From positions 434,001 to 498,000 of the forward strand of contig NHZP01000030.1 in assembly GCA_003313425.1 (NCBI GenBank): a stretch of DNA of 64,000 nt, written 5' to 3'. The notes under the pieces were generated by a model that was given only the letters and a program-made list of their open reading frames with translations, did no database searches and was not told the origin of the DNA. The stretch comes from Pseudopyrenochaeta lycopersici (taxonomy: Eukaryota; Ascomycota; Dothideomycetes; Pleosporales; Pseudopyrenochaetaceae). Numbering within the stretch: the stretch's first letter is position 1; each line of letters starts with the position of its first letter. The translations under genes were made by a program, and so were the position numbers. Positions 42,114 through 51,869 of the stretch are shown here, one piece after another.

Positions 42114-44426
42114 ATGATAGTAAAACCAGCCTAGCACTTTGACGGCCTATTAGCTATTTCGTACACGGCATATTTATAATTATTAAACGACAGCGATACT
42201 AGCGAGGACTAGTTAGCTGCTATAAGCTTAGGAACTGTTAGCTTTAGGAAGTATTAACGATATAATAAAGAAGTTGACAATCCTAATGCTATTTAGGCAT
42301 AGTTGCTAGCGTTATGCAACATAAGGTTATATAATAACATACTGTACATTACTAACTTTGATAGAATAGTTATGATAGAGTGCATGCTAGAAGCTGGATG
42401 CTATTTACTAGACAATTTAGTCGGCGGACTACTAGGCCTGTATAAGGCTAGCGGAATTAAGAAGGAGGATTTGTGTAAGCGTTAGCTATTAACATTTAAC
42501 TCTAAAGGAAAGGTGTATAAGGCCCGTCGCCTAATAGGGGACCTGTACCTAATAATTAATAAATAAGGTTAAACAGTATTTAGAATAGTAATAATATATA
42601 CCTTACTGTATAGGGCAGGCTATAAGCAGAAGGAATAGGCATAGAGCGCTAGGAATCTTAAGCTTACCTAACAGGACTATTTTTAGTAGTTAGACGACGG
42701 CAAAGGAAGGTGCCTTGTACCTTTGAACATTATCGCGGTACTAGGAGCACCCTAGGACGATAGAGGCATGTTAGACGTCCTAACCCCTTAAGAAGCAGAC
42801 TACCTTGCTATAGATAGCAGACGTGTCTATAAGGACGGCAGCGGCCTACTAATAATTGTGTTAGTGTAATTCGCTACTAAGGATAGTTAATAACTACTAA
42901 ACAGCTCTAAGGAACTGAAGCCGCCCGCAGGTAGAGCTTATAAGCTGGACCTAGGCGACGTTAAGGTAGACTAGCTAAAGGCTAGATAAGCTAAACTATT
43001 TACTTAATTCTTACGTAATATTAAGGCTACGCTCTAAAGCTTGTTCTTTTTGCTAAGTTAGAGGAAAAGTATTAACTATCCTACTATTAGCTCGCTACCC
43101 TCCCTAGTAGCCTAACTAGAGAAGAAGAAGATTGTAATTAAATAAGAATTTAGCACTATTATAACTGCGGCAATAGCTAAGGAGGACGCCTTCTTAGTAA
43201 CATTGTTGGACGATAATAAATAGGACAGCGACAGAGACTAGGCTACAGAAAGTGAGCGGAACGTTGTGCTAGAAGTTAACGAGGAGCTAGCGCTATAATA
43301 GACTAAGCAGGATATAAGGCGATTAGTAAAGCAGATCTAATAGTACAAAGATTAAGGTGCGCATGTTATAGTAACTATAGTATAAGCAAAGGCCTAGGAT
43401 AACTAGGCAGACTTTATAATAGGCACGTTGGTTAAGTAGAAGCTAAGGAAGATAGAAGCGGACGCGAGGGACGCAAACGCGAAGGAGGTTAGCTAACTTA
43501 TTAACTTAGCAGTTAACGACGTTGTTAAGGGGCTAAAGTAATAGTATGTAGCCAAACGCGCAGGCATCTTAAACCTGTATTACTTAATAGAAGACGACGT
43601 GCGCTACTAGGACTAGCACTCTAGCTATAATATGCACCTTACCTTTATTAATAAGTATAAAGGCTGTAAACTTATAGTTAGCTTACTAACAGAAGAGTAG
43701 CTAAAGGATCCTCTGCAGGTAGTTAATGCTAAGGCTACCTTTAAGCTATTAGACGTAGCTAGCTACGACCTTAACAGAGTTTGGAAGGACACAGAGCTAT
43801 ATAAAGTATTTTTATATGCTTATCTACCCTAGTTAACTAAGAGGGACATATTAGGCGACCTGTGTAGGCGCTATAAACTAAGCAACCCTAATGCTATGCG
43901 AGTTAAGGACAACACAGGCGATATTAACTTAGCTAGGTACCTGCAGAAGTAAAGTAAACACCTAGAGACTAGCTTACCTAATCCTTTCTACGCTAAATAA
44001 GAAGTATTAGAGTAAAACTTAACTAAACGTAAGCAGGATAAGATAAAGAAACGTAAGGCCTCGCCTGCAGAATATAAGGCTTAGGATAGTAAAACAGTAA
44101 TGTTGGCGCATAATAGGGTAGTTAAGAAAGTATAGATTACTAAGAAGACGAAGCAAGCCTAGATAGAGTAGGAGGAACTAGTAAGTGCTGCTACTACGAC
44201 AGTTAACTAAAGCGAGGAGGCTCTAACCTAGCGTAAGAGAGGTTGTCTAGTAAAAGGAGAGGGTAAGGCACCTACAGTTAAGCCTATAGCAGCAGCTAGC
44301 AGAGGTAAAAGGCAGTAGAAATAGATAAAGGGAGGCGAATAGGTTAGAGAAGAAATAGCAGCAACAAATTAGAATAGCAAGCAGGAAACGAGTTAAGGTA
44401 AGGATAGAGTATCCGAGGACGGATGA
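42114..44426 (+). pseudogene. Third ORF of the inner Gypsy, about 770 codons, unrecognised, RIP-broken
   Basis: A single frame (positions divisible by 3) runs from an ATG at 42114 to a TGA at 44424-44426, just before the polypurine run and 3' LTR. Inside it the stops I see are only TAA and TAG, at places where Gln or Trp is likely, so it was one intact ORF before RIP. A piece free of stops is 42303-42485. The N-terminal third is hydrophobic-mixed (YLLDNLVGGLLGLYKASGI), the middle is charged, and the last about 200 residues are strongly basic (KRKQDKIKKRKASP, RGKRQQKQ). I find no signal peptide or envelope-like membrane anchor and no known family. Position is that of env or of accessory ORFs in some Gypsy elements. 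Confidence 0.7.
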
Positions 44427-44449
44427 CGGCTTTTAAAAAGAGGGCCAAT

Positions 44450-44613
44450 TGTAACAATATATAAACTATGAATAGGTCACCTAACCTAGCGCCGGGTCAC
44501 CTAACCTGGCCACAGGTTAGGTGACCCAGACTATAAAGAGGTCATAAGGCAGTCAATAGCTGAACAACAATCTTACATACAAAACACCTGACACAACCTG
44601 CGATTGACTAACA
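44450..44613 (+). repeat. 3' LTR of the inner Gypsy (164 bp)
   Basis: Same length and layout as the 5' LTR, preceded by a purine-rich run (TTAAAAAGAGGGCCA). Differences from the 5' copy are C/T or G/A. Confidence 0.92.
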
Positions 44614-47600
44614 AACCTAGTTAGTTTACTAATAGTTTATATACGCGCGTAGGACCTACTCTATTACTAAATTTATAATCTTAGTCTAGCTATTAGTTTT
44701 AGGGTAGTAGCTAGTTAAATAGCGTTAGTTAATTTTTAATTATTTATAGAGTTTATTAAAGAAAGCAGAGACGAACGATCTACTATAGTTAAAGATAATC
44801 GTATTTAGAAGGCTGTAATATACCTACACGTAGTAAATAAACAGCTAGGCGACGTCTAGAGCTTCTATCTTAGCATAAGAGATTAGGTAGCAGTATTTAG
44901 ATAGCTAATTAACTACTACTATAATATTAGTATATCCTTTAGATTTAGGGAGGTTAGTTATAAAGTTAACTAATATATCTTACTATTATCTTTTAGGTAC
45001 TAGTAGAAGCTTAAGTAAGCTGTAATACTTCTTGCGAGAGGCTTTTAATTATTAGTAGGTATAGTAGTAAGTAATATAATAGTAGATTATCTAGAATATA
45101 TTTAGCTAGTAGTATTCTCTTTAGAGGATTTCTAACGTCTTTCCTTATCCTAGGTAGCTGCCTGCAGGGGAGTTATATACTACGCGTAAGAGCTTAATAA
45201 TAAGTTTATCGTGTGTAGGGATTACTAGTCGTCCCTAGTAGTATAAGCGCTAATTTTATTCTTTATATTCTGCGTTAATAATCTCTTAGATAAAGCGTTT
45301 AGTTTCTAATAAGAAAAGATTATAGGCGCTAGAGGGTACCTTAGATATTAGATATTTAAATAGATCTAGTTATAGCAGTATCTGTTTATAAGCATTATAT
45401 GCCTCTTCTTAGGTAGGCTAGTCTTAGGAGTATTATGTTAGTGCGTTAGGTTTTTCTCCTAGCTTACCTAGTTAATACGTAATTATAAAGTTAAAATAGA
45501 ATAAGTACTCTAACTAGCAGGCTTATTAGTAGCTTAGTTATTTTATAGTCGCGAAATACTGTAGGTTCTTATAATTACTTAATATATTAATTAGGAAGTA
45601 GGCTTCCTCTAGTTCTAGTCTCTAGTATTTAAAGTAGCGTACAATTATAAGTAATTCCTTATTATATATCTCGTAATTGCTCTTAGTAGGGTTTATTCTC
45701 TTTAAGTAATACGTAATAGGCTAGAGGACTTCTCCCTTATCCTTCTAGGATAGGACTCCTACTGTTACGTAGTCTAAAGCGTTAGCCTTAATAACTATAG
45801 GCAGATTAAGGTTAAAGTAACAGAGAATTAGAGCAGTTATAAAGGCTTATTTTAAATTATTAAATACTTTATAGTAAGCGTTAGTAAAAGAGAACTTAGT
45901 ATCCTTCTTTATTAGGTATACTAGAGGTATAACTATATATAAGAAGTTAGCGAACCCTAGGAAAGCGCGTACGTCTTTTACGTTCCTTAGGTATTCCTAG
46001 TCTTAGATAGCTTAAACTTTTCTAAGGTCTATCTTTACTCTACTTATAGTAATTATATAGCCTAGGTATATAACTTTAGATTAGTAGAACTCGCACTTAT
46101 TAACGTTAAGTTATAATCTAGCTTCTTATAAGGCTTTAAAGACAGATTAGACATATTCTTAGTACTCCTATAAGTTCTTACTATAGATTAAGATATTATT
46201 AAGGTAAGTAGTATAGAAAATATCTAAGTATAGACGTAGGATGTTGTTTACAAAGTATTAGAACGTACTTAGCGCGTTAGCTAAGCTAAAGAGTATAATA
46301 AGGTACTTAAATATACTATATCTTATATAGAAGGTAGTTAGCTATTTATCTCCTTTGATAATATAGAGGCAGTTAAAGGCAGTAATAATATTAAGCTTTA
46401 TATAGTACTTAGCTTTACTAAGTTAGTTTAGGGTTTCCTAGATTAGTAGTATTAGGTATTAGTTCTTAATAGTAATAGTATTAAGGCCTTAGTAGTCTAT
46501 ATAGAATTAAAGGCCTCCTCTTAGTTTCTTAATAAAGATAATAGGTAAGGCGACAGGGGATAAGCTAGCTTAGATAAAGCCTTTTAAGAAGTTATCTTTA
46601 AGGTATTTACGTAATATAAGTAGCTTATTCTAGGATATGCTATATAGTAGCCTAAAGTTAGGTTATTTACCTTCCTTAAGGTTAATCTTATAATTATATA
46701 GCTATCTTTTAGGTAGCTAATCTAACTCTTATTATAAAAAGACTATAAGTAGATTATAATATTTAGTAAGTACCTTAGTAGCTAGGTTAGTATAGGTCTT
46801 AGGAGTAAGGGCTTTATTAATATTAGTAATTAATACTATAAATATTTTATAGTCTTACTTCTTAGCTAGGCGAATAAGTAGTTTAGCTCTAATATAGTAT
46901 ATATCTAGGTTAGGTTAAGATAAGAGGTTAGGTTCTTCTTCTCTATTAGGTCTTAAAGTAGGAGTCTCTAAGGACTCTTCTATAGGTTCTTTTAGTTAGT
47001 AATTTATCTTAAGTAACTAGTAGTTATGTTAGTATTAGATAGTTAGGTTTAAGTAAGTAGGCCTAGAGTAACTAGTATAGACTAGTATACTAGCTAAGGC
47101 TTTAGTCTTTAGTAGGTTTATATTATAGTTCTTACGTAGGCAGCGTTTAGTGTACTGTTAAGCGTTAAACTTTAGCTATTTATACTTATAATCTACGCTA
47201 ATCTTATACTTATATATCTAAAGTTAGCTAAGAATTATATTATAATAGCCTATGTTTATAACGTATAGGTGTAAGTTCTCTATATAGTTTCTATAGCGAA
47301 GAGTTAGGTTAATAGTGTAAGAGACTTCTCTACTATTAAGTATAGTTCTAGTAAATCTAGTTAAGTATATAACGTAAGGTAGCAGTATTTAATTTAGTTT
47401 TAGGTTACGCGCGAGATCTCTATAGATATAACTAATACTAGTTACTTTAGTATTAATAAGGGCTTTTAGGTTACTCTTTATAAGGCCTTATTAGATTAAG
47501 TAAGGTATAGTTATACTATATTTCTATAAGTCTTAATAGAGCGTAGCCTAGAGTTTAATAGAGATTTAGTAAGTATATAGTCTTAGGGAGTAACTTATCT

Positions 47601-48637
47601 TTAGGACGAGGCTTTTCCCTTATAAGAGTAGGAATAAGCTACTTTACGTCTGTAAGATTGTCTTAAGCTACTAGTTAAGGTTAAGGATTTATAACTCTAA
47701 GGGCTTTTTAGTAACTATAGATAATAACTATTTATACGTAGTTTAGGTAGAGGAATAGAGTAGTAATAGGAGATATAATCTTTAGAGTTATATTTAAAAC
47801 AGCGTCTTTCCTTAATTTGTTTTTAACGCTCTATAGAACTAACAGGTGCGTAGTTAGTAACGTTAATCTCTATTTCTGTTAGATACTAGTATTATTTAGA
47901 TTAAGATAGCAGGTAACGCAAATTATTATTATATAACGCGATTAGGTTTATATAATTATTTAGGAACTAAGAGATTAGTACGCTAACTATAACTCTTCTT
48001 AAATTATTAGAGAGAGAGAGCGGCAGAGTTAGTTAATCTAGGCTCCTTTATTTAAGTTAGTATTAGCTACTAGCCTTCTAAAATCTGTAAAGTAAGATAA
48101 GAAGTTCTTCTTTCTCTATTTTAAGTTATCTAATTAGCTCTACGCAGTAAGTTCTTAGTTTAGATCTCTATAAGTAGCGTTAAAGAATCTAATAAGTTAA
48201 TCTATAGTTATAATATCTTTATCTATAAGAGAGTCTACTAGTATAGTAAAGTTACGCTTAAGATAAGAGTGTTTTATAGATTAGGCAGGCTTCTTTATTT
48301 ATAAATTAATTAGCGTTTCTTTTTAACTTATTTTATAGTTTTATTAGGAAGAGTAAGAGGTCCTTCTTCCTTCTACTAAACATAGGTAAGTTAGGGAGTT
48401 ATTCTAATTTTAGCCTAATTATAGAGGGTTTAGAAAGAGAAGTTTAGGTTATAGGTAGAGTAAGAGTTATAGGAGAGGATCTATTGCTAGATAATATCTC
48501 TTTATTACTTAGTTAGCTCTTAGCTTTAGTTATTATAATAGCTAAAGTAGTAGTAGACTTTATTTTAATTACCTTAAGTTCTTAGCGTAGAGTTACTATC
48601 TCTTTATAATAGCAGGCTTCCTGCTTAGATAGGGAGG

Positions 48638-48857
48638 TGTTAGGGACTGTTGGTAGAGGTCGAGGTTAAGTGATATGGGATAGTATTAAGACTAATCCTT
48701 AACCTCTGCTCAGAGGGGGTAGCTCTCGTTTATATACTAGCCCGTCTCTAGTGTAGTCCCGAGCCTTTCCGGGCTCTATCCGGTATGGGTCCGAGGGCCC
48801 TCCGCTAGGTCGTCCCCCGCTAGGTCGTCCCCCGCTAGGTCTGGTGTGTTCGTGACA
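48638..48857. repeat. Solo LTR, 220 bp, not RIPped
   Basis: Starts TGTTAGGGACTGTTGG, ends GTGTTCGTGACA and is flanked by GGAGG (48633-48637 and 48858-48862). It holds three tandem CCGCTAGGTCGTCCC-type units near its end. Its C and G richness contrasts with the RIPped gag around it, so it inserted and recombined after RIP of its host. Strand cannot be told. Confidence 0.9.
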
Positions 48858-48987
48858 GGAGGCCTGTAAGGCTTTATTTCTAGCTTTTAATACTTTACTA
48901 CTAACCCTTAGTTTCTGTAGCTGTTACAAGATAAGCTAAAATAGGTCTATATTTTCTTAAGAGGCTATAGTAAATAACGCAACGTAA

Positions 48988-49209
48988 TATTATAAGAGGC
49001 TATAAGTAGGGATTTTAACGCTTAACTAATAGCTTAATTATTATACTACGTATAATCTTAGGTGTAATATAAGATGTTGCGTAAAGAAGAGAAGAGAACA
49101 GAAACTTAGGTGCAGAAGAATACTTAGGGGCTAGGCCTGTGCTCGAGCTCAGGCCTCAACAGGGCTAGCCAATTCAGGTGTTGCGGGAACCACGGTGGTT
49201 ACCGTGACA
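48988..49209 (-). repeat. 5' LTR (element orientation) of the outer Gypsy, 222 bp
   Basis: The left two thirds are RIPped (TATTATA in place of TGTCACG), but from about 49135 on the sequence is unmutated and ends GGTTACCGTGACA. The transition inside the LTR is abrupt. Confidence 0.92.
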
Positions 49210-49214
49210 AGCTT

Positions 49215-49637
49215 TAAAAATTAATACTTATACTTTAGTAAGTAAGTTAAGTATTACTAGTAGAATATTATTATTATAAGTATATTTAAAAGTAAAAGAG
49301 CTTAATATATTTTAGTAATATAGCTATTATATAGTTAAATAATAAATAGCTTTTTATATAAGTACTATAATCTTTAGAGTTATAAAGATATACTTTAGTT
49401 TAATATATAAAACATATAAGTAGCTTAAATTATTTATATTATAATAGATAAAAATAGAAAAGCTATAATAGTAGTACTGTAGTAATACTTAGTAAAATAC
49501 TATACTATCTAAGGCTGTATACAATTCTTTATTACTAGAAATAATTATTATATCTCTTTTTAACGCTACCTATTTTAGACGTTTATAGTAAGGTCTATGC
49601 TGGAGGGGGTTAGCCGCCCTCCCTACTAGCGTGATTG
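49215..49637. other. Right part of the unidentified older repeat interrupted by the outer Gypsy
   Basis: RIPped DNA ending at a GC-richer tip (CTGGAGGGGGTTAGCCGCCCTCCCTACTAGCG). The last ~115 bp recur inverted at 56155-56265. Confidence 0.5.
49520..49637 (+). repeat. Left member of an inverted repeat pair flanking the NLR island
   Basis: About 110 bp matching the reverse complement of 56155-56265 with few C/T and G/A differences. The GC-rich tips (GCCGCCCTCCCTACTAGCG) face the gene island. Confidence 0.8.
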
Positions 49638-50160
49638 AGGTGTTTATGCACCTCGCTAGTAACTGAAAGATAGCAAGTCTTTAAGCTTATCGTTCTAACG
49701 CTATCATTTTGCCACATACAGAAGCTCCTAGAAGCTTGGTTCTGCGCAGTCGTAAACTAATTACCCCACTATAAACAATCAGGCATTACTCGTATTCTAG
49801 CTTTCTACGGGCGCGAGTCCCTTCGCTTGTGTGGGTTTGGTTAACCTAACAGCGAACACTGATACACATTTATTAAAAAAAATTTGGCACTCACTTTGTA
49901 ATGTATTTATATGCCCTGGACTGTCCTGTCCGTGTGCAGCATTAAATACAGTGAGTTATGGACTAGTTAGTTAGCGGCTTGTCCACATGACTGTAGATGG
50001 TGTCCGGGTTTACACTTGTTCGCCGACATCGAGATAGCGGGCCACACGATCATTGCAATTTTACAAGCAATACGTACATTTTAGGTCTTCGATGTTTATA
50101 TTAATTTGATATCATTAACACTCTACTTCCGCTTCATCGATCCACTCTATCACTATAGCT
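49638..50160. other. 3' flank of the hydrolase effector gene, no gene seen
   Basis: Normal base composition begins abruptly at about 49640. No ORF, RNA gene or repeat was recognised. It should include the 3' UTR of the minus-strand effector. Confidence 0.6.
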
Positions 50161-51305
50161 CTAATTCATCAGACCATAATTAATGGTCTGAGAGTCGATT
50201 CTCATGTCACCTTGAGCAAGATTCGTAATCTGGCCATGGTTGTTGATGGTATAAGTGTTGCCTCCCTGTTCCTATGTTACTGGGTCGTGTTTCTTAACTG
50301 TATCTTGTTTGAACAGTCCTTACCTCAGTCGCTTCGGTGATACCCGTCGCTTCCATAGCTTGCTTGACTTTTGCTCTCACTTGCTTATATCCATCATCTT
50401 CTGGGTCATCGAACTTACAGATGTCCAGGTGATTCGCTTGCATAGGCAAGATCTCCCCAACTCCGGGGTAGGATGCATCTTCCTCTTTGACCACCCACTG
50501 GCCATCTCCGTTAGTTACCCTGGATTAGTTGAGGCTTACAAATCAAAACATACCACTTTGTAGGTCATCTTCTTCTCAAAGAAGAAAACAACCGCGATCT
50601 TGGCCGAAGTCTGATTACGCTTGCGGATGATTTCTGGAAACCTGAGACGAAGATCTTTGAGCTCTTCTGAATCTAGTTTGAGATTCTTCAACGTCTTCTG
50701 GTCGGTCCTCTGAACGAGGCTGTAGACTCGCCTGACGACCTCCCCCCACCCAGCTATCTTGGAGCCGTAGAATGGCGTGCCAAGGAATATCATTCCTTTG
50801 ATCTTTTGCGCGATTGAATTGATGCTGTCTCCCTCCGCTGCTCCATCGCCGCCATAAACAACCTGAGCAAGAACGAGACCGCCGAGGCTATGACCTACTA
50901 CAATGATCGGTAGATCAGTCTATAGGAAAAATAGTTAATCTCAACCGCAGTCGCGAGTGGCCCGTAATACCCTACAGTGTTTGTCTGTTTGCGCTCATCT
51001 TCAAGGAGGCTGCAGAGCCGTCGTGCATCGTCTGCAAGGCTGCCTTGAGTAACCTCCGCGGTATCAGAATGCACAACCCCGGAGTCATAGCCGTAGCTCA
51101 GTATGCGACTCTTGGGGACGTCTTTCGACAGCAGTTCTTTCGGCCAAATCACTCCATCTTTAGTCCAAGTCGATTCCCTGCCTCCCCGAAGACCGTGGAC
51201 AAAGATGATGCTATTGGAGTCAGCCTGAGAGGGCAGTATGTGTTTACTCTCGCAACACTTACTCCACTTCTGCCTTATCTCCATCATACCACTTGACCAA
51301 ACCAT
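50161..51305 (-). CDS. Alpha/beta-hydrolase (SesB-like) effector with C-terminal amyloid-type signalling motif, 326 aa
   Basis: Four exons: 51305-50976, 50919-50554, 50497-50324, 50271-50161; introns (56, 56, 52 nt) are GT-AG and all phase 0 (donors GTAGGG, GTATGT, GTAAGG). IIFVHGLRGG (33-42) is the oxyanion region, GHSLGG (119-124) the nucleophile elbow with Ser121, and ANHLDICKF gives the likely catalytic His255: a lipase/esterase-like fold of the DUF676/SesB kind. The last exon adds 36 residues rich in Asn, Gln and Gly, with GQITNLAQGDMRI (303-315), resembling the N-terminus of the divergent NACHT-WD40 neighbour. Such motifs at effector C-termini pass a prion-like fold from NLR to effector; the hydrolase would then act as a cell-death executor, probably on lipids. 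The first ATG is uncertain: residues 1-25 fit the family poorly and an upstream exon may be missing. Confidence 0.8.
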
Positions 51306-51869
51306 ATCGTGCCATAGCTAGTTCTTGGTGTAAGGTAAGTCGTTCATTCTGGCATAGTCGAGGCCATTTACTTTGTACTGTACTACACAGGCAATTGTGC
51401 AGAAGGCCCCAGCTGCAAATATTGATTATAGATAAATCCCCGTGGCACCCGCCACTCCACTATCGACTTCTCAGAAATTCGTGGCTTACAGACCATCCCG
51501 AAGGCAATCGACTAACGTTAAAACACGTATGAGCTGAATTCAGCCGTTCAACGTCTTTATCCGCTTTTGGTTTAGCCTTGTTTGGAAAAGTTCTGGCCCA
51601 ACCCCGCGCTGGCGCTTCTGCAGTTCCCAAATCAACAAAGTAGGGTGGTGCAAACGGGCCTTGGTGGGGGCCGCTCAGCTCCGCATCGCATCGCATCGCA
51701 TCCATTCACCACTCCGCGCCGCGTCGGTCGTCTCCCACGCCAGCCAGCGGAGAAATCGCGGCTTAGATCGAGTAGGATCGAATCAATCAATTAATCCATT
51801 CACCGCAACAGCGAGAAAAGGACTATCATCAAACTCGCGTTACGGTCTCTGCGAGGGAAGCAGCCAACA
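51306..51869. promoter_or_regulatory. Divergent promoter region between effector and NLR
   Basis: 564 bp separate the two start codons. It is GC-normal and free of repeats except a CGCAT tandem tract (51682-51702, four units). The NLR start lies in CAACAATGCC, a strong fungal context. Sharing one upstream region would allow co-expression of both partners; no TATA box can be assigned safely. Confidence 0.5.

Larger units (their letters stand above)
34895..44613 (+). mobile_element. Inner Ty3/Gypsy element, 9.7 kb, with an extra third ORF
   Basis: Ends are exact: 164-bp direct LTRs (TGTAACAATATATG...GACTAACA) and the target duplication AACCT (34890-34894, 44614-44618). Plus-strand order: gag about 35.1-37.3 kb with a zinc-knuckle trace (YCKYK...SRPTYSN, 37126-37167); RT about 39.0-39.7 kb with YINN (39364-39375, normally YxDD); RNase H about 39.8-40.3 kb; integrase about 40.6-41.4 kb with TAYHxQxDRQSKQTV; chromodomain-like end about 41.75-41.85 kb; first stop after it TAA at 41899. 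A further ORF (42114-44426) fills the space to the 3' LTR. Moderately to heavily RIPped; inserted into the integrase part of the outer Gypsy. Confidence 0.92.
33834..49209 (-). mobile_element. Outer Ty3/Gypsy element (chromovirus type), minus orientation, split by a second Gypsy
   Basis: Bounded by 222-bp direct LTRs (TGTCACG...CGTGACA) and a perfect AGCTT target duplication. Without insertions it is about 5.4 kb. Minus-strand coding: gag region about 48.6-47.5 kb, RT at 46.6-46.1 kb (GFI...SPVALPIIFIKK, then IDYQGLNTITIKN, then a YLNNILIYS box, normally YLDDILIY), RNase H about 46.0-45.4 kb, and integrase 45.2-44.6 kb continuing beyond the inserted element at 34.9-34.3 kb. Near 34.26-34.1 kb a chromodomain-like end (YLVKQTGYNKIS, normally YLVKWxGYxxxxWEP) closes pol. 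Heavily RIPped. Carries the inner Gypsy (34895-44613) and a solo LTR (48638-48857). Confidence 0.92.

Noticed and set aside
42303..42485. A separate 60-codon gene
   Set aside because: It is only the stop-free part of the long RIP-broken third ORF of the inner Gypsy, in the same frame.
50168..50188. Near-palindrome CAGACCATAATTAATGGTCTG as an operator
   Set aside because: It lies inside the last exon of the effector, is imperfect in the centre, and is explained by the coding of the motif region.
51238..51275. A 38-nt intron with GTAAGT donor and CTCTCAG acceptor near the start of the hydrolase effector
   Set aside because: Both signals are good, but removal shifts the frame into a stop from every upstream ATG I tried. 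It may be the 3' end of a longer intron with an unseen first exon.
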